Positions 17,775-25,631 of a stretch of DNA of 42,834 nt are shown piece after piece. The position numbers were made by a program, and so were the translations under genes. The notes beneath the pieces are model-generated. The model was given only the letters and a program-made list of their open reading frames with translations. It was not told the DNA's origin and searched no databases. Position 1 is the stretch's first letter; each line of letters begins with the position of its first letter. Source of the DNA: Bacillota bacterium. Its GTDB lineage: Bacteria > Bacillota > Limnochordia > DTU080 > JAAYLA01. The stretch lies in assembly GCA_012522135.1 (NCBI GenBank), contig JAAYLA010000324.1, positions 1 to 42,834 on the forward strand, read 5' to 3'.

Positions 17775-17990
17775 TTGGACGGAAGCGAACGGAGCGGGAT
17801 CAACTTCGTAGGATATGAGTGGGAGTACGTGGAGGAGTACGCCCGAGAGCTAGGACTGCGCGTGGAGCGGGTCCTTACCGCGCCGCCGCGCGGGATGGGC
17901 GACGGCCCCCTCCGCGTCATTCGTCAACAGGTGCGGGACGGAGTCATCGTCTGCACTTGTGCCGCCGAAGACTGGGGGGAGACCCGATGA
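17775..17990 (+). CDS. Small protein of unknown function between frr and uppS
   Basis: 71 aa, not recognised. It has an N-terminal VGYEWEYVEEYARELGLRV segment (likely a helix), the turn VLTAPPRGMGDG, then LRVIRQQVRDGVIVCTC (likely two strands), with two Cys. No membrane or signal segment is seen. Support for translation: its stop overlaps the uppS ATG (ATGA at 17987-17990), it fills the frr-uppS gap exactly, and the frame is compact and co-directional. The TTG 17775 start is uncertain; GGAGG lies 13 bases upstream. I have an unverified impression that similar small proteins occupy this slot in other clostridial-type genomes. Confidence 0.65.
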   Translation: MDGSERSGINFVGYEWEYVEEYARELGLRVERVLTAPPRGMGDGPLRVIRQQVRDGVIVCTCAAEDWGETR

Positions 17991-18748
17991 ACGAAGGACA
18001 GCAACGGATCGGCCGCACTGCGGCGAACGGCGCGGCGACGATCGATCCCAACAAGCTGCCGCAGCACGTGGCCATCATCATGGACGGCAACGGGCGCTGG
18101 GCGCAAAATCGGGGCTCCGCCCGTACCGTCGGACACCGGGCCGGGGTCCAAAACTTGCGCACGATCGTCCGGGCTTCGGTGTCCATTGGGATCCCCATGC
18201 TTACCGTCTTCGCTTTTTCGACCGAGAATTGGGAAAGGCCTCCAGAAGAAGTCGCGTACCTGATGAAGCTTTTGGACGAGGTTTTGGAGCGGGAAGCCGA
18301 CGAACTGCACCGCAATGGTGTCCGCATTCGGGTCATCGGTGCCCGCACGGGGCTGCCCGAAAGTACCCTGCGGGCCATCGAGGCGGTGGAGCGGCGGACG
18401 GCCGGCAACACCCGTCTCTGGCTCAACGTGGCGTGGAACTACGGCGGACGGGCGGATATCCTGCAGGCCGTGCGCCGGATCGCCGAGCGGGTCGCCGCCG
18501 GCGACCTGGCCCCGGAGGCGATCGATGAACAGCTGTTTACGAGCTTTCTGTATACCGCCGGAATGCCCGATCCCGACCTTGTCATTCGGACCGGGGGCGA
18601 GCTGCGCATCAGCAACTTCTTGCTGTGGCAGTCGGCCTACGCCGAACTGTACGTTTCCGACGTCTACTGGCCCGATTTCGACGAAGAGCATTACCGCAAA
18701 GCCATCATCGCGTATCAGGGAAGGCAGAGAAGGTTCGGGGGGTTGTAA
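17987..18748 (+). CDS. uppS: Undecaprenyl diphosphate synthase (cis-prenyltransferase)
   Basis: 253 aa. The enzyme adds isopentenyl diphosphate units to farnesyl diphosphate in cis to make the C55 carrier lipid for cell-wall synthesis. Markers are HVAIIMDGNGRWAQNRG with the catalytic Asp, VGHRAGVQNLRTIVRAS, FAFSTENWERP, LNVAWNYGGRADI and RTGGELRISNFLLWQSAYAE. ATG 17987 follows GGGGGGAG and overlaps the upstream small gene's stop. A longer frame from 17819 is a shadow. cdsA follows after 6 bases. Confidence 0.97.
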   Translation: MNEGQQRIGRTAANGAATIDPNKLPQHVAIIMDGNGRWAQNRGSARTVGHRAGVQNLRTIVRASVSIGIPMLTVFAFSTENWERPPEEVAYLMKLLDEVLEREADELHRNGVRIRVIGARTGLPESTLRAIEAVERRTAGNTRLWLNVAWNYGGRADILQAVRRIAERVAAGDLAPEAIDEQLFTSFLYTAGMPDPDLVIRTGGELRISNFLLWQSAYAELYVSDVYWPDFDEEHYRKAIIAYQGRQRRFGGL

Positions 18749-18754
18749 CGCCAC

Positions 18755-19573
18755 GTGGCTGCGCGTCTGATCACGGCAGGGCTCGGGATCCCGCTCTTCC
18801 TGGGTATGCTCTATCTGGGCGGTCCGTGGTGGGCGGGGCTGGTTCTGCTCCTTGCAGTCCTCGCCTGCTGGGAAATGGGCTTTCTCCTACGGACCGTGAG
18901 CCCGGTCCCGGACACTCCTTCGCGACTCCTCCTGCTCGCAGGAGGAGTACTCTTTGTTGTAGCGGCATATACATCCGATGGGATGCCGCCGGCCGCATGG
19001 AGCCCCGTGGCGGTCGGCCTGACGTTCGCCGCTTTTTTGCGCGAGATCTTGCGCCCGGTTCGTGCGCCGATGCACGGTGTCGGCTGGACGCTTTTCGGCG
19101 CCGTCTATCCGGGAGCCCTTTTCGCTCACCTTGTGCTCCTACGAAACCTCACCCACGGATTTGAGTGGCTGCTACTGGTCACTTTGGCCACTTGGGCGTC
19201 GGATTCCGCGGCCTTTTTCGTAGGAATGACGTGGGGCCAGCGGCCCCTCGCCCCCGCCTTGAGCCCAAAGAAGACGTGGGAGGGCGCGGCGGGGGGGCTG
19301 TGCGGCGGAGCCTTGACCGGGGCCTTGTTTGCCGGTTTCACGTCGGGCGTCGTTGACGTCGGCTTCGGCCTCGCGGCAGGCCTTTTGGTATCCGCCGCGG
19401 GGCAGATCGGCGACCTTGCCGCGTCCGCGCTCAAACGGCAAGCCGCAGTGAAGGATACGGGGGCCATACTGCCCGGCCACGGCGGCATCATCGACCGCTT
19501 CGACAGTCTGCTCTTTGCGGGCGCGGTCTTGTATTACGGCCTCCTTCTGACGGGGAGGTGTCCGGTGGGGTGA
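18755..19573 (+). CDS. cdsA: Phosphatidate cytidylyltransferase (CDP-diglyceride synthase)
   Basis: 272 aa. The enzyme makes CDP-diacylglycerol from CTP and phosphatidic acid, the precursor of all major phospholipids; it is an integral membrane protein with about seven hydrophobic segments. The family signature is complete: TWASDSAAFFVGMTWGQRPL, then SPKKTWEGAAGG, GDLAASALKRQAAVKDTGA and PGHGGIIDRFDSL near the C-terminus. GTG 18755 follows a G-rich site (CGGGGGG). The next gene starts 6 bases after the stop. Confidence 0.95.
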   Translation: MAARLITAGLGIPLFLGMLYLGGPWWAGLVLLLAVLACWEMGFLLRTVSPVPDTPSRLLLLAGGVLFVVAAYTSDGMPPAAWSPVAVGLTFAAFLREILRPVRAPMHGVGWTLFGAVYPGALFAHLVLLRNLTHGFEWLLLVTLATWASDSAAFFVGMTWGQRPLAPALSPKKTWEGAAGGLCGGALTGALFAGFTSGVVDVGFGLAAGLLVSAAGQIGDLAASALKRQAAVKDTGAILPGHGGIIDRFDSLLFAGAVLYYGLLLTGRCPVG

Positions 19574-19579
19574 GGCCCT

Positions 19580-20611
19580 GTGCAGCCTCAATACCGCACT
19601 TTCTTGGCCGCGGGCCTCACTGCCGGCTTAGCCCTCCTCGCGGTCTACCTCGTGCTCCCATATACCGTGCCCTTTCTTTTCGCGGCGCTGCTGGCCGCTA
19701 TTATCGATCGACCCGTCGACTACCTGGAACGCCGGACCCGCTGGCCGAGGGGCTTTATCGTTGCTCTTGTCCTGTTCGCCGTCGTGCTTGGAGTGGCAGG
19801 CCTTCTGGCGTTTCTTATCGCCAATGTAGTGCGCGAGCTTGAGGTATTCTACCGTGCATTGCCGGACTACGCCGACCGGTGGCGTTCGTTGACGGAAAGT
19901 CTCAGCAACGACGTGCGGACCCTGTCCGCACGTTTGCCCGATCCCGTCGCCGCTTTTCTGGCAGGTGCCGTAGAGGACCTAACCGAACTGCTGTCCGGCG
20001 CGGCTTCGGGTTTGCTCGCGCAGGTCAAGCATCTGCCCGGCCTGTTCACTTCGCTATTTATCGCCGCGTTTACGACCTTTTTTCTAAGCCGAGACAAGCG
20101 GGGACTGGCCGCGGCCTGGATGCGGCATCTACCCCCTGCCTGGCACGAGAGGCTTTTTCGTCTGAAGCGCCAAATCGCCGCGGGCAGTCTCGGTCTGGTG
20201 CGTGGACAAGTGATCTTGGCGTGTTGCACCTTTGCCTTGTCGACCGCGGCTTTCTCGGCGTTCCGTCTTTCCTACGCGTGGCTGCTCGGTATCGTCGCGG
20301 CTTTGTTCGACCTGATGCCGATGGTCGGTCCGAGCGGCGTTTTCGTGCCGGTCATCCTGTTTACCGCCGTTTCCGGACACATCGGTCGTGCCGTCGGGCT
20401 TGCCGCCGTGTGGGCTGCGCTGCTCCTGCTCCGGCAGATCCTCGAAGTCCGGGTGATGGGAGCCGAGCTCGGCGTCCATCCCCTGACGATGATTTGCGCG
20501 CTGTACGTCGGGGTGAAAGTGTTCGGCCTCAACGGGCTTTGGCTGGGACCCTTTCTCGTCATCACTATGAAGGCGGCTTATACCGTGCTAGTGGAAGCGG
20601 GGCGGACTTGA
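19580..20611 (+). CDS. AI-2E/PerM-family membrane protein, YtvI-like
   Basis: 343 aa with about eight hydrophobic segments. It has two N-terminal segments (FLAAGLTAGLALLAVYLVL; PFLFAALLAAIIDRPVDYLE), a soluble region at about 90-150, and the conserved C-terminal half with YAWLLGIVAALFDLMPMVG, PSGVFVPVILF, and VHPLTMICALYVGVKVFGLN. This is the AI-2E transporter family (UPF0118), closest in feel to the sporulation-associated YtvI group. The transported substrate is unknown; members have been linked to autoinducer or Na+/H+ transport. GTG 19580 lies 6 bases after the cdsA stop. Its place between cdsA and dxr is unusual. Confidence 0.85.
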   Translation: MQPQYRTFLAAGLTAGLALLAVYLVLPYTVPFLFAALLAAIIDRPVDYLERRTRWPRGFIVALVLFAVVLGVAGLLAFLIANVVRELEVFYRALPDYADRWRSLTESLSNDVRTLSARLPDPVAAFLAGAVEDLTELLSGAASGLLAQVKHLPGLFTSLFIAAFTTFFLSRDKRGLAAAWMRHLPPAWHERLFRLKRQIAAGSLGLVRGQVILACCTFALSTAAFSAFRLSYAWLLGIVAALFDLMPMVGPSGVFVPVILFTAVSGHIGRAVGLAAVWAALLLLRQILEVRVMGAELGVHPLTMICALYVGVKVFGLNGLWLGPFLVITMKAAYTVLVEAGRT

Positions 20612-20636
20612 AGACCGCCTTGCCGCCCCTGTTTTG

Positions 20637-20645
20637 TGCTATAAT
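20637..20645 (+). promoter_or_regulatory. Extended -10 promoter upstream of dxr
   Basis: TGCTATAAT (20637-20645) is a perfect extended -10 in the gap after the AI-2E-type gene. No good -35 stands at 16-18 bases, as expected for extended -10 promoters. Transcription would start near 20652, about 30 bases before dxr. It may give dxr-rseP-proS a transcript independent of pyrH-cdsA. Confidence 0.55.
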
Positions 20646-20680
20646 GCTAGGGACCAGCCAGAGAGGATGACGCCGTCGGT

Positions 20681-21847
20681 ATGGTGCAAGACAGACCTTT
20701 AGGCGTGGCGGTTTTGGGCAGCACGGGGTCTATCGGCAGGCAAACATTGGACGTGATCGCCCGCAGTGAAGGCAAGTTCCGCGTCGCCGCTCTGTGCGCC
20801 CATAGCGACGATGCCACGTTGAGCCGGCAGATCGCTCGGTTCCGTCCCGCTTTCGCCGGCCTAGTGGACGCGTCGGCGGCCGAGCGTCTGGCCCGCGAGT
20901 GGGAGGGCAAGGTGCGGATCGGCGCGGGGGCTGCCGCTTTGACCGAGGCAGTGGAGCTGGACGGCGTCGATGTAGTCGTGGTCGCCGTCGTCGGCTTTGC
21001 CGGCGTGCGCCCCACCTTGCGCGCCCTCGAGGTCGGCCGGCGCGTGGCACTCGCCAACAAGGAAACCCTTGTTGCCGCGGGCGAGATCGTGATGGCCCTC
21101 GCACGGGAAAAAGGAGCGCTCTTGCCTGTAGACAGCGAACATGCCGCGGTTTTTCAAGCTATCGACGGTAAGCCCAAAGAAAGTTTGTATAAGGTTACGC
21201 TGACTGCTTCGGGTGGGCCCTTCCGAAACACTCCCCTCAACGAGCTTAAGGACGTCACTCCGGAACAGGCATTACAACACCCCACGTGGAATATGGGCGG
21301 TAAGATCACCGTTGACTCGGCCACTCTAATGAACAAGGGGCTGGAAGTGATTGAAGCGGTGCACCTTTTCGGCCTGGGTCTGGACCAAGTAGGAGTCGTC
21401 GTACACCCCCAGAGCCTGGTCCACGCGCTCGTCGAATATACCGACGGTAGCGTTTTGGCGCAGATGGCCGTGGCCGATATGCGCCTTCCTATTGCTCAGG
21501 CGCTGTGGTACCCCGAGCGTTCGCCGCGATATATCGAACGTCTCGATTTGACTACGTTGGGCAGACTGGAATTTGAGGCGCCCGACACGGAACGCTTTCC
21601 CTGCCTGGCCCTGGCGGTAGCCGCACTGCAGGCCGGAGGGACGATGCCGTGTGTCCTGAACGCGGCGAACGAAGTAGCCGTTACGGCGTTCCTGCAGGGC
21701 CGGCTTGGGTTCATGCAGATTCCGCGGCTCATTGAAGAGGTCATGGAGCGGCATCGTCCGGCGGAAGTCACCCTGGAAAACGTCTTTACCAGCGATGCCT
21801 GGGCGCGGGACGAGGCGGCTCGCCGCCTGGCTGCCTTGACCCTCTAG
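20681..21847 (+). CDS. dxr: 1-deoxy-D-xylulose 5-phosphate reductoisomerase
   Basis: 388 aa. This is the second enzyme of the MEP isoprenoid pathway: it rearranges and reduces DXP to MEP with NADPH and a divalent metal. Markers are the NADPH loop LGSTGSIGRQTLDVIA, ANKETLVAAGE, PVDSEHAAVFQ with metal-binding Asp/Glu, ASGGPFR, HPTWNMGGKITVDSATLMNK and LEVIEAVHLF. ATG 20681 gives the standard start; the ribosome site (GAGAGG) is about 14 bases away and weak. It supplies precursors for the upstream uppS. rseP follows after 42 bases. Confidence 0.97.
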   Translation: MVQDRPLGVAVLGSTGSIGRQTLDVIARSEGKFRVAALCAHSDDATLSRQIARFRPAFAGLVDASAAERLAREWEGKVRIGAGAAALTEAVELDGVDVVVVAVVGFAGVRPTLRALEVGRRVALANKETLVAAGEIVMALAREKGALLPVDSEHAAVFQAIDGKPKESLYKVTLTASGGPFRNTPLNELKDVTPEQALQHPTWNMGGKITVDSATLMNKGLEVIEAVHLFGLGLDQVGVVVHPQSLVHALVEYTDGSVLAQMAVADMRLPIAQALWYPERSPRYIERLDLTTLGRLEFEAPDTERFPCLALAVAALQAGGTMPCVLNAANEVAVTAFLQGRLGFMQIPRLIEEVMERHRPAEVTLENVFTSDAWARDEAARRLAALTL

Positions 21848-21889
21848 ACCGGGAATCAACACTCTCTGTGCGATAGGGTGTGAGGCATC

Positions 21890-23020
21890 TTGTTCGAATT
21901 CGGTATACCGCTGGCAACCTTTCTTCAGCACCTTTCGGGGTGGCTGGCCGCCGTAGATCTGTGGGGCACGGTCCAAAACTTGCTCAGGTTCGTGGTCGTT
22001 TTGGGCGTGCTGATTTCCGTACATGAACTTGGACACTTCCTCGTCGCCAAGTGGAGCCGCGTGCGCGTCCACGAGTTCGCCATCGGTTTCGGTCCCGCGC
22101 TTCTCAAGAAGCGGATCGGTGAGACGCTCTACGCGGTGCGCGCCTTGCCGCTCGGCGGCTTCGTCCGCATGGCGGGTATGGAGCCCGCAGAGAACCTGCC
22201 GGCCGAGGCGGATCCAGCCGAAGACGACCCCCGGGCTTTTCACCGGCGGCCTATTCCGTACCGATTTGCCATCATCGCCGCCGGACCGGTGATGAACCTT
22301 CTGCTTGCGGTCATCCTCAACGCCGTTGTGATCAGCATGGTCGTCGTCACCGTCGGTAACGTGATACCCGGATCGCCTGCAGCCGAAGCGGGCCTGATGC
22401 CGGGGGACCGCTTCGTCAGCGTGGCGGGTCGCGGCGTCATCACGCTCGATCACGTTCTGAGCGGGATCCAAGAATCTGAGGGAGAGCCCGTACGCATCGT
22501 CGTCGAACGCGACGGCGAGAGGCACGTCGTGCTCGTGCAACCTGAGTTTGACGCCGAGCAAGGAGTTCCTATGATCGGAATCGAAGTCATGATGCGCCAC
22601 GGCGACGAACGACGTCCCTTGTTGGAGTCGTTGCGGGCGGGAGCGGAGCAGACTTGGGAGAGCATCGTGGCGCTGGTGAAGACGCTTTACCTGACGATCA
22701 CGGGCCAGGTGCCTGCCGATCTCGCCGGTCCGTTGGGAATTTACCAGATGACGGGTACCTTCGCGCGAGGCGGAACCATCGCCTTCCTTTCATTTGTAGC
22801 CGCGCTGAGTATATCGCTCGGTATCCTCAATCTGTTGCCCATTCCGGTCCTGGACGGCGGAGGCCTGTTGCTGCTCGCCATCGAGGCGGTACGCGGAAAG
22901 CCGCTGTCGCCCGAGGCACGGGGCACGGCCCAGCTGATCGGGCTCAGCCTCCTGTTGCTCTTGCTGCTTTACGCTACATTCCAGGATCTGAGCCGTTTCG
23001 TCGGCTCAGGCGCCCTGTAG
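21890..23020 (+). CDS. rseP: Site-2 intramembrane metalloprotease RseP/RasP
   Basis: 376 aa. The zinc protease cleaves membrane-embedded substrates such as anti-sigma factors and signal peptide remnants. It has the HELGH zinc motif (VLISVHELGHFLVAKW) in the first main membrane segment, a PDZ domain at about 155-240 (GSPAAEAGLMPGDRFVSVAG), and the second metal motif NLLPIPVLDGG near residue 320, with membrane segments at both ends. TTG 21890 was chosen: it follows GTGTGAGG, and no ATG or GTG fits before the conserved region. It begins 42 bases after dxr. Confidence 0.95.
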   Translation: MFEFGIPLATFLQHLSGWLAAVDLWGTVQNLLRFVVVLGVLISVHELGHFLVAKWSRVRVHEFAIGFGPALLKKRIGETLYAVRALPLGGFVRMAGMEPAENLPAEADPAEDDPRAFHRRPIPYRFAIIAAGPVMNLLLAVILNAVVISMVVVTVGNVIPGSPAAEAGLMPGDRFVSVAGRGVITLDHVLSGIQESEGEPVRIVVERDGERHVVLVQPEFDAEQGVPMIGIEVMMRHGDERRPLLESLRAGAEQTWESIVALVKTLYLTITGQVPADLAGPLGIYQMTGTFARGGTIAFLSFVAALSISLGILNLLPIPVLDGGGLLLLAIEAVRGKPLSPEARGTAQLIGLSLLLLLLLYATFQDLSRFVGSGAL

Positions 23021-23022
23021 AT

Positions 23023-23058
23023 AGCCGTGATGCGACGCCGAAGGGCAGCCTCACGGCT
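23023..23058 (+). repeat. Inverted repeat between rseP and proS
   Basis: AGCCGTGA (23023-23030) pairs with TCACGGCT (23051-23058) over eight bases with a 20-base loop, immediately after the rseP stop. There is no T run behind it, so a factor-independent terminator is not supported; it may be an mRNA-stabilising hairpin. The rest of the 113-base gap holds nothing clear apart from the proS ribosome site. Confidence 0.35.
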
Positions 23059-23133
23059 CCTAATTGAGCGTGCCGACGAGGAGTGGTTTAGGATGGATGC
23101 AGCCTGTCATCGTAGATCGGGAGCGTGTACGGT

Positions 23134-24852
23134 ATGCGAATGAGTGAGGCTTTTGTACCGACGCTGCGCGAAGTGCCCGCGGAGGCCGAGATCGTCAGCC
23201 ACCAGCTTGCCTTGCGGGCCGGTCTGCTGCGTCGTTCTTCCGCCGGGGTGTACACGCATCTGCCCCTCGGCTATCGTACCTTGAAGAAGATCATGCAGAT
23301 CATCCGCGAGGAGTTGGACGCGATTGGCGCGCAAGAGCTCATGCTGCCGATCGTCCAGCCCGCCGAACTTTGGCGGGCGTCGGGCCGCTGGGATGCGTAC
23401 GGTGCCGAGATGTTCCGCCTGAAGGATCGGCACGACAGGGAGTATTGCCTCGGGCCGACGCACGAAGAGATTATTACGGCTCTCGTTGGCGCCGAAGTCG
23501 ACTCTTACCGCCAGCTGCCGCTTTCCCTTTACCAAATTCAGAACAAATACCGCGACGAGATTCGCCCGCGCTTCGGGGTGATCCGCGGCCGGGAATTTAT
23601 CATGAAGGATGCCTACTCCTTTGACCGCGATCCCGAGGGCCTGAACGAAACGTATGAGCGTTTTTTTCGCGCCTACCAGCGCATCTTCGCCCGTTGCGGC
23701 TTGACCGTTCACGCGGTCGAGGCGGACTCCGGCGCGATCGGCGGCAGCCACACGCACGAATTCATGGTCTTGGCCGAAGTCGGTGAGGACCGCATCGTGC
23801 ACTGCCCGCAGTGCGGTTATGCCGCCAACGTAGAGAAGGCGGTGGCGGTGCCGACGCCGTGGCCGGTGACTGCGTCGGGCGGCCAAGCCGAGGCGGTGGC
23901 GACGCCGGGCGTCAGGACGATCGACGAACTTGAGGCCTTCTTGGGCGTTCCGGCGAATAGAATGATCAAGACGTTGTTCTACCTGGCAGACGGCGAGCCG
24001 GTGGCGGCCCTCGTGCGGGGAGACCGCGAGCTCAACGAGGTGAAGCTTGCGACCGCACTCGGCGCGACGCGGCTTGAGATGGCACCACCCGAGCGGATCG
24101 AGGAGTTGACCGGTGCACCCGTAGGCTTTTCCGGACCCGTCGGCCTGAGCGGTGTACGCATCGTCGCCGACCACGAAGTGGTGGGTGCCCTCGACGCCGT
24201 GGCGGGAGCCAACGCGGCCGACGCGCATCTGATCCACCTCGACTGGGGCCGCGATTTTGCCGCCGACGTCGCTTGCGATCTGCGCACCGCCGTCCCGGGC
24301 GACACGTGTCCAAGCTGTCGTGAGGCCGCACTGGAAGGTGCCAGCGGCATCGAAGTGGGCCAAGTCTTCCAGCTCGGCACCAAGTATTCCGAGGCGCTCG
24401 GTGCGCGGTTCAAGGACGCGGAAGGCAAAGAACAGCCCATTTGGATGGGGTGCTACGGAATCGGGGTCACCCGGACCATGGCTGCCATCATCGAACAACA
24501 CCACGACGACGACGGGATCATCTGGCCGGTCACGGTGGCGCCCTATCAAGCAATCGTCGTGCCGATCAAGGCGACGGACGCCGATCAGATGGAGGCCGCG
24601 AAAAAGGTGTACGAGCAGCTTTGGACGGCGGGAATCGATGCCGTGCTCGATGACCGGGATGAGCGGCCGGGTGTCAAGTTCAAAGATGCCGACCTGATCG
24701 GTTTTCCGGTACGCATTACCGTGGGCCCGAAGGCATTGGCCGAAGGGCGCGTCGAGGTGCGGTGGCGAGACAACCGCCGTGAAGAGCGCCCCCTGCTGAG
24801 CGAGGTTGTCGGTGTAGTGCAAGCCGGACTAAGAGAACGGGCGCGTTTCTGA
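23134..24852 (+). CDS. proS: Prolyl-tRNA synthetase, bacterial type with editing domain
   Basis: 572 aa. The enzyme charges tRNA-Pro. Class II motifs: [20 protein letters not shown] (motif 1 area), [20 protein letters not shown] (motif 2) and [15 protein letters not shown] (motif 3). An INS/YbaK-type editing domain that clears Ala-tRNA-Pro lies at about 230-395 ([15 protein letters not shown]). The C-terminal anticodon-binding domain ends near [12 protein letters not shown] 23134 was chosen, 11 bases after GGGAG; GTG 23125 is too close to that site and ATG 23140 rather far. Length and order are normal for the bacterial form. Confidence 0.97.
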   Translation: MRMSEAFVPTLREVPAEAEIVSHQLALRAGLLRRSSAGVYTHLPLGYRTLKKIMQIIREELDAIGAQELMLPIVQPAELWRASGRWDAYGAEMFRLKDRHDREYCLGPTHEEIITALVGAEVDSYRQLPLSLYQIQNKYRDEIRPRFGVIRGREFIMKDAYSFDRDPEGLNETYERFFRAYQRIFARCGLTVHAVEADSGAIGGSHTHEFMVLAEVGEDRIVHCPQCGYAANVEKAVAVPTPWPVTASGGQAEAVATPGVRTIDELEAFLGVPANRMIKTLFYLADGEPVAALVRGDRELNEVKLATALGATRLEMAPPERIEELTGAPVGFSGPVGLSGVRIVADHEVVGALDAVAGANAADAHLIHLDWGRDFAADVACDLRTAVPGDTCPSCREAALEGASGIEVGQVFQLGTKYSEALGARFKDAEGKEQPIWMGCYGIGVTRTMAAIIEQHHDDDGIIWPVTVAPYQAIVVPIKATDADQMEAAKKVYEQLWTAGIDAVLDDRDERPGVKFKDADLIGFPVRITVGPKALAEGRVEVRWRDNRREERPLLSEVVGVVQAGLRERARF

Positions 24853-24925
24853 GATGGTGTACAATGGCATCGTGGGCAAGCGGCGTGCGGATGGGGTCTC
24901 GGTGTTCGATAGGAGGTCGCACGCA

Positions 24926-25549
24926 GTGAAAACTGCAGCAATCGTGCCCGCGTACAATGAAGAAGAGAACATTGGCGCGGTGCTCTCCGTGCTGACTGCC
25001 TGTGAGTGTCTCGACGAAGTGATCGTTGTGAGCGACGGTTCGGAGGATAACACGGCAGAGGTAGCACGGGACTTTGGTGTGCGGGTCGTCGAGCTGCCGG
25101 TCAACGTGGGCAAAGGGGGCGCCATGAAAGCCGGTTTCGTTAGCACCGACGCAGATGTGATCCTGTTCATCGACGCCGATTTGATCGGACTGACGGACGA
25201 ACACGTGCGCGATTTGCTGCATCCTGTCGTATCCGGAGAAGCGCTGATGTCCGTCGGCGTGTTCGAGGAAGGGCGCCTTGCCACCGACTTGGCGCAGAAA
25301 GTGGCACCGTTCCTTTCCGGACAAAGGGCCGTGCACCGCAGCGTGATGGAGGAACTGCCGGATCTGGCAGACTCACGTTACGGCGTCGAGATGGTCTTTT
25401 CCCGTTACGCCGAAAAGCACCGCATTCCGGTGGCAAAGGTGCATCTGCGGAACATGGCGCATGTGATGAAAGAGGAGAAAATGGGTTTGCTGAAGGGTTT
25501 CGCGGCGCGTATGCGCATGTACTGGGAGATCCTGCGTGCCATCCGCTGA
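24926..25549 (+). CDS. Family 2 glycosyltransferase (GT-A fold)
   Basis: 207 aa. Motifs: AAIVPAYNEEENIGAVL at the N-terminus, VIVVSDGSEDNTAEVA, a VGKGGAMKAG loop, and the metal-binding FIDADLIGL (DxD-like). The family uses an NDP-sugar donor. It is short, with no membrane segment, and resembles the soluble dolichyl-phosphate-mannose/glucosyl-phosphoglycerate synthase-like group; acceptor and product cannot be named. GTG 24926 follows AGGAGGT by 8 bases; the TTG/ATG-led extension from 24854 lacks a ribosome site. Its position between proS and polC is unusual, since these genes are normally adjacent. Confidence 0.85.
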   Translation: MKTAAIVPAYNEEENIGAVLSVLTACECLDEVIVVSDGSEDNTAEVARDFGVRVVELPVNVGKGGAMKAGFVSTDADVILFIDADLIGLTDEHVRDLLHPVVSGEALMSVGVFEEGRLATDLAQKVAPFLSGQRAVHRSVMEELPDLADSRYGVEMVFSRYAEKHRIPVAKVHLRNMAHVMKEEKMGLLKGFAARMRMYWEILRAIR

Positions 25550-25631
25550 CCCCTTGCTCAGGGATGCTTGACCGCGTCCCGTCCGCTCGCCGCACTTCAA
25601 TTCGATCCGTTTTTGAAGGAGTCCCCGGTAG

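Noticed and set aside
23107-24822. 571-codon minus-strand open frame opposite proS.
   Set aside because: The sense strand encodes a complete, motif-perfect prolyl-tRNA synthetase; the antisense product shows no recognisable feature.
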